Positions 44,062-47,404 of a stretch of DNA of 47,404 bases are shown here, one piece after another. Source of the DNA: UBA5972 sp964588725 (GTDB lineage Bacteria; Pseudomonadota; Alphaproteobacteria; Rhodobacterales; Rhodobacteraceae); the NCBI GenBank assembly GCA_964588725.1, contig CAZPQL010000016.1, positions 1-47,404 of the forward strand, read 5' to 3'. Both the position numbers and the translations under genes were made by a program. Under the pieces are notes generated by a model. That model saw only the letters and a list, made by a program, of their open reading frames with translations, was not told the DNA's origin and did no database searches. Every line of letters begins with the position of its first letter. The first letter of the stretch is position 1.

Positions 44062-44661
44062 TTATTTAACAATATTCTTTGATTTTAAAAACTCAATTAC
44101 TTTGATTGCAGACTCTTCTAGTGTCTCACCATCAGTATCAATGACCAGTTCTGGATTGTTAGGTGCCTCATAAGGAGAGTCAATGCCTGTGTAGTTTTTA
44201 ATTTCTCCAGCGCGTGCTCGCTTATACAAGCCCTTTACATCTCTTGATTCACAAACTTCTAGACTAGCATTGCAAAAAATCTCAATAAAATCTTCTTGTG
44301 GCAGTAATCTTCTAACATTGTCTCTATCTTCTCTAAATGGACTAATGAACGCAGTAATAGCGATAACGCCAGCCTCCATCATCAACTTAGCAGCTTCGCC
44401 AATTCTTCTAATGTTTTCTTTGCGGTCATCATCGCTAAAAGTTAAGTTTGATGATAGCCCGTGGCGTACATTGTCTCCATCTAAAACAAAGGTTCTGCAA
44501 CCAAGTTTATGTAGCTCCTCCTCCACTGAATGGGCAAGGGTTGATTTGCCAGAACCTGACAAACCTGTAAACCAAATAACAACTGACTTATGATTGTTTA
44601 GCTTTTCTCGCCTTTGTCGAGTGACGGTTGCGTTGTGGTAGATGGTGTTTGGGGTTTTCAT
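44062..44661 (-). CDS. cysC: Adenylylsulfate kinase (CysC)
   Basis: Phosphorylates adenosine 5'-phosphosulfate (APS) to PAPS, the donor of all PAPS-dependent sulfotransferases. A 199-residue protein with Walker A GLSGSGKST at 33-41, DGDNVRHGLSSNLTFSDDDRKENIRR, the APS-binding segment, and FISPFREDRD. It starts 2 bases after the Abi-alpha-like gene and is followed by cysQ. It has no ATP sulfurylase partner here; APS must come from elsewhere in the genome. A truncated copy of its 5' end is at 35579-35782. Confidence 0.95.
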   Translation of the reverse strand: MKTPNTIYHNATVTRQRREKLNNHKSVVIWFTGLSGSGKSTLAHSVEEELHKLGCRTFVLDGDNVRHGLSSNLTFSDDDRKENIRRIGEAAKLMMEAGVIAITAFISPFREDRDNVRRLLPQEDFIEIFCNASLEVCESRDVKGLYKRARAGEIKNYTGIDSPYEAPNNPELVIDTDGETLEESAIKVIEFLKSKNIVK

Positions 44662-44663
44662 AA

Positions 44664-45365
44664 CTATTTAATACATGCCTCAACAAATTTCACTCCAAGA
44701 GGTGTTAACGTAATTGCCTCAATTCCTTTGTAAATAGTCATAAGCTCAGAACCCACGCTTACCCCTCCAGTTAATATTGCTGGGCCGATTAACTGCATTC
44801 TCATTAGGTTATTTGCTGCCAAAGCATATTGATCTGAAGTAATTCTTAATAACCGAATTAACCTATCTTTCTTGATGTGATACTTATAAACTTTATCTAG
44901 TGGTGAAAGCTTGTTTTCTCGTTCAAGGGTTTGATAAAAGTGATTCAATAAAAGGGCTTCGTTACTGGTTATATTCCTGATCATTTCAATAAACCCATAC
45001 CTGATCTCATCATTAAAGCCAGGATCCATTGCATTTGCTAGAAGGTGGTTCCATAAGTTTTGCATGTTTAGGTCTTCTTCTAAAGATGAATCTTCGAATA
45101 TGGGTAATGCTAACTTGGGAGGGACAGCTTTTGTTTTACTGACACCTTTTTCTTCTAGGATTTGGTTGACCTCATCCGACATTGCCACTATTCTTCTCCA
45201 GCGAACAAAGCGAAGTTTATCTGTTATTAATCCACTGACTTCAGCAATAGGATCCTTGAATACTTTAACAACAAAACCACCAGCTTTTTCAGCGGCTTCT
45301 AGACCCTTTTCACCTAGCTTGGCGGTTTCTTGGATTACCTTCGCAATTTCTTCTATATCACTCAT
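44664..45365 (-). CDS. Abi-alpha-like protein (DUF4393)
   Basis: A 233-residue protein matching the pattern of the Abi-alpha family: LRFVRWRRIVAMSDEVNQILEEKGVSKTKAVPPKLALPIFEDSSLEED is divided by LNMQNLWNHLLANAMDP, with the Pro-Pro-Lys and W-x-x-L-L-A-N-A features of that group. The name comes from a link to phage abortive infection; most members have no tested function. It is adjacent to cysC (2 bases), so it shares the transcript, and it may be the first gene of the sulfation operon. No signal peptide; the region at 15-35 is an amphipathic helix. Confidence 0.72.
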   Translation of the reverse strand: MSDIEEIAKVIQETAKLGEKGLEAAEKAGGFVVKVFKDPIAEVSGLITDKLRFVRWRRIVAMSDEVNQILEEKGVSKTKAVPPKLALPIFEDSSLEEDLNMQNLWNHLLANAMDPGFNDEIRYGFIEMIRNITSNEALLLNHFYQTLERENKLSPLDKVYKYHIKKDRLIRLLRITSDQYALAANNLMRMQLIGPAILTGGVSVGSELMTIYKGIEAITLTPLGVKFVEACIK

Positions 45366-45758
45366 TGTATAATTCTATGTGTGTTTTTAAAAACAAGCCA
45401 TCATTTTTTTCTTCCAAGCCTGCATTAATCTGTAATAACGAATATCATTATTAGCATCCAAAGCCACTAATGTAACTTTCCATTGTTTAAATTCCTAACC
45501 GATATCTCTTTAAAATGTTATCTATTGATACGATATCGAGCCCTGAGAATTCGAACCATTCACCGATTAAGTTAAATTTCATATTTACAAATATCATTTG
45601 CCAATTTCTGTGACAATTCATTAGTTTTTTTAAAAATAATCCAATTATTATTTAACATTTGATTTATATAAATTGCTGAAAATACTTCTTATAGTTACTT
45701 ATCAACTATACATTTGATAACAAAATACAGGATCTCTTAGTCATAAACCATATACCTC
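45366..45758. other. Intergenic stretch with possible frameshifted gene remnant
   Basis: There is no convincing intact gene in these 393 bases. On the minus strand a 31-codon frame starts at 45582 (MKFNLIGEWFEFSGLDIV, ending RYRLGI, stop at 45487). A different frame from 45494 to 45387 continues with EFKQWKVTLVALDANND and ends KKKMMACF. Together they look like one small gene broken by a frameshift. Two overlapping 7-bp hairpins lie at 45690-45720, downstream of dld. This gap is the likely place for a promoter of the Abi-alpha/cysC operon, but I cannot point to one with confidence. Confidence 0.4.
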
Positions 45759-47404
45759 TTATAAACAGCAATTACAATTTAACTTATGTTTATCCATTTT
45801 ACCAATGCCTGGATTAAAGGTATTAGTTGGATCCAACTTTAAATAAAATTCTTGTAAATTATGATCAGCTTTATACAAATGACCTACATTATGTTCAGCG
45901 GGATATTTAACACCTTTTTTGTCTAGCAGCGAAAGAATCTTGTGCTTGACTTCAGTTTTATCAACACCTTTTTTTAATATATAGTTTCTATGAAAAACAT
46001 TACATAAAAAATGACCATAATAAAGAGTGCAAGCTATTTTTTCACTTATATCATCTGGAAGCACATCAACCCAACTTTCATCATTACGACGTAGGGCTAC
46101 ATCTAGGGCCAGGATTGCACCTGTGCTTTTATTATGAATTGATTGATAATTTCCTGCAGCACCTCCTGCGGAAAAACGATGCAATAAAGCATTGTCACCT
46201 TCTTCAGCGGTGCAAGCAAAAAAATCACTATTGGAGCAATTACTCCATTTTTGATTTAGATATTCTTGAATTTCCTCAATTCCAGCATCACTCATACTTA
46301 TAATTAAATGGTGTTCGTATTTGTCTCTATATTCAATCATTCGTTTGGGCAAATGCTGTGGAAAAAAACTAGCAAAATAATACAAAAACTTATTCAGAAA
46401 ATTGGGATTTAGTAGTGGTATTTTTTCAAAAAAATAATCTAATTTTGCCTTTGCTTTAAAAAAATTAGGCATTCTCTTAACGCCGAAATACTTAATTGCT
46501 AGAAAAGTATCTTTTCCATATTTCTCTGTTACATTAAAAATTGTACGATGTAAATATTCTGCTATATTTGGCAGATCGTTAAAACCAGTCAGAATATCCT
46601 TTCTCAGGGTTGTTAATTTTTTCGGGTCATTAGTGCCAAGATAAAATATTTTCTCATTATTTGGTTTTGAGAATGTGTCAGTTCTCACCGCAAAGACGGC
46701 AATCTTTCCTGCGCATCCGCTTGCTTCAAATAATCTTCTGCTATCAGCATTAAATCGAGCAGGAATATCGGACTTAATATCTCTAACCCAACTGGCATAC
46801 TCAGTATCAGAAGCCAACCCTTCGTAATGGATTTTTTTATTATCAAAGTTTCCATTTTGAATATTAGTTAAAATTTCTTCTGGCGTTTCGCCCAAATCAT
46901 CAATACCTAGATGGTTCACCAATTTTAAGTCGCCATTTTTATCTATTTGCGCATATAAAGAAAATTCTGTATAAGACGGTCCACGTTTTACAAGAGCTCC
47001 GCCAGAATTATTAGCAACACCACCTATAACTGTAGCTCCAATCTGAGAAGAGCCAATAACTGAATGCGGATCTCGATTAATATTATTCAGCTTATCCTCA
47101 AGACTATGTAAAGTTGCACCAGATAAACTAACAGCATGCTTACTATTATTAATCAAATAAATATTGTTTATTCTTAATGTATTAACAACAACCACATCTC
47201 TATCATAGTCTTCTCCACTTGGAGTCGATCCTCCTGTTAACCCAGTATTTGCAGCTTGCAAAATAATAATACAGTTCATCTCTACACAAGCTTTAATTAC
47301 AAACCATTGTTCTAATACCGTCCCAGGAGTTACAACAGCTATAGCACCACCCTTTCCAAATCTAAAACCCTTTCTATAAAACAAGGTTTTAGACGGATGT
47401 GTAA
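45759..47404 (-). CDS. dld: Quinone-dependent D-lactate dehydrogenase Dld (N-terminus beyond window)
   Basis: Membrane-bound FAD enzyme that oxidises D-lactate to pyruvate and passes electrons to quinone. The frame is open through the window edge: the residues before the first possible start read THPSKTLFYRKGF, matching the N-terminal region of E. coli Dld, so the true start lies outside (about 30 residues missing). The in-window TTG at 47384 is not the start. FAD-binding motifs include AANTGLTGGSTP, VIGSSQIGATVIGGVANNSGG and LFEASGCAGKIAVFAVRTD. The C-terminal part has DKYEHHL, the AEHNVGHLYKA His motif and DPTNTFNPGIGKM. It is a metabolic gene outside the glycan theme and marks the edge of the locus. 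Confidence 0.96.
   Translation of the reverse strand, partial: THPSKTLFYRKGFRFGKGGAIAVVTPGTVLEQWFVIKACVEMNCIIILQAANTGLTGGSTPSGEDYDRDVVVVNTLRINNIYLINNSKHAVSLSGATLHSLEDKLNNINRDPHSVIGSSQIGATVIGGVANNSGGALVKRGPSYTEFSLYAQIDKNGDLKLVNHLGIDDLGETPEEILTNIQNGNFDNKKIHYEGLASDTEYASWVRDIKSDIPARFNADSRRLFEASGCAGKIAVFAVRTDTFSKPNNEKIFYLGTNDPKKLTTLRKDILTGFNDLPNIAEYLHRTIFNVTEKYGKDTFLAIKYFGVKRMPNFFKAKAKLDYFFEKIPLLNPNFLNKFLYYFASFFPQHLPKRMIEYRDKYEHHLIISMSDAGIEEIQEYLNQKWSNCSNSDFFACTAEEGDNALLHRFSAGGAAGNYQSIHNKSTGAILALDVALRRNDESWVDVLPDDISEKIACTLYYGHFLCNVFHRNYILKKGVDKTEVKHKILSLLDKKGVKYPAEHNVGHLYKADHNLQEFYLKLDPTNTFNPGIGKMDKHKLNCNCCL

Noticed and set aside
47382..47384. TTG as the start of dld
   Set aside because: The frame stays open to the window edge and the residues before the TTG match the Dld N-terminal region, so the real start is outside.

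Overview
This window is almost entirely a surface-polysaccharide biosynthesis locus. Nearly fifty protein genes all lie on the minus strand, so transcription runs from position 47404 toward position 1. Many neighbours overlap by 4 bases (ATGA) or sit a few bases apart, which suggests long translationally coupled operons. I see no rRNA, tRNA, CRISPR array or riboswitch. The D-lactate dehydrogenase (Dld type), the low G+C and the general gene style suggest a Gram-negative gammaproteobacterium. A marine, host-associated or SUP05/Thioglobus-like lineage is possible, but that is inference only.

Layout in the direction of transcription. (1) 47404-45759: dld, a flanking metabolic gene cut by the window edge, then about 390 bases without a convincing gene. 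(2) 45365-43298: an Abi-alpha-like protein, then cysC and cysQ, which make PAPS and clear its by-product PAP. (3) 43288-40976: a WbpO/TviB-like UDP-N-acetylhexosamine 6-dehydrogenase and a WbpP/TviC-like 4-epimerase, expected to supply UDP-GalNAcA or a related sugar. (4) 40947-39675: a complete IS3-family element with a nonsense mutation in orfA. (5) 39391-34555: a GDP-mannose-derived sugar cassette (gmd, an RmlC-like epimerase, a cupin, a methyltransferase, a DegT aminotransferase, a second gmd-like gene), interrupted by a scar made of a cysC 5' fragment and a methyltransferase 3' tail. (6) 34519-28450: a full pseudaminic acid pathway, pseB-pseC-pseF-pseG-pseH-pseI, with pseH fused to a formyltransferase-like domain.

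(7) 28418-24786: a GT-B-like transferase, a sulfotransferase whose 3' end is replaced by an IS3 remnant, and a GT2-like transferase. (8) 24751-17365: an unusual block holding a DUF115/Maf-like protein, an AsnB amidotransferase, a short NeuB lacking its usual C-terminal domain, a formyltransferase, a polysaccharide deacetylase, a GT2-cytidylyltransferase-like fusion and a second cytidylyltransferase-like protein. (9) 17363-15504: an MsbA/PglK-like ABC exporter. (10) 15493-2718: a glycan assembly block with about seven glycosyltransferases, three methyltransferases, a second deacetylase, a second sulfotransferase, a Wzy/WaaL-like membrane protein and a PglC-like initiating phosphoglycosyltransferase. 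(11) 2637-1: galE and a WbpM/PglF-like 4,6-dehydratase, visibly richer in G+C.

Together the genes predict a complex acidic glycan. PglC-like initiation on undecaprenyl phosphate would be followed by sugars from UDP-, GDP- and CMP-linked donors (pseudaminate, perosamine-like, GalNAcA-like). Decoration would include methylation, amidation, N-formylation and sulfation. Flipping would be by the ABC exporter because no Wzx is seen, and polymerisation or ligation by the Wzy/WaaL-like protein. The most unusual parts are the locus-borne sulfation set, the second nonulosonate-like block with the short NeuB and the GT2-cytidylyltransferase fusion, and the formyltransferase-PseH fusion.
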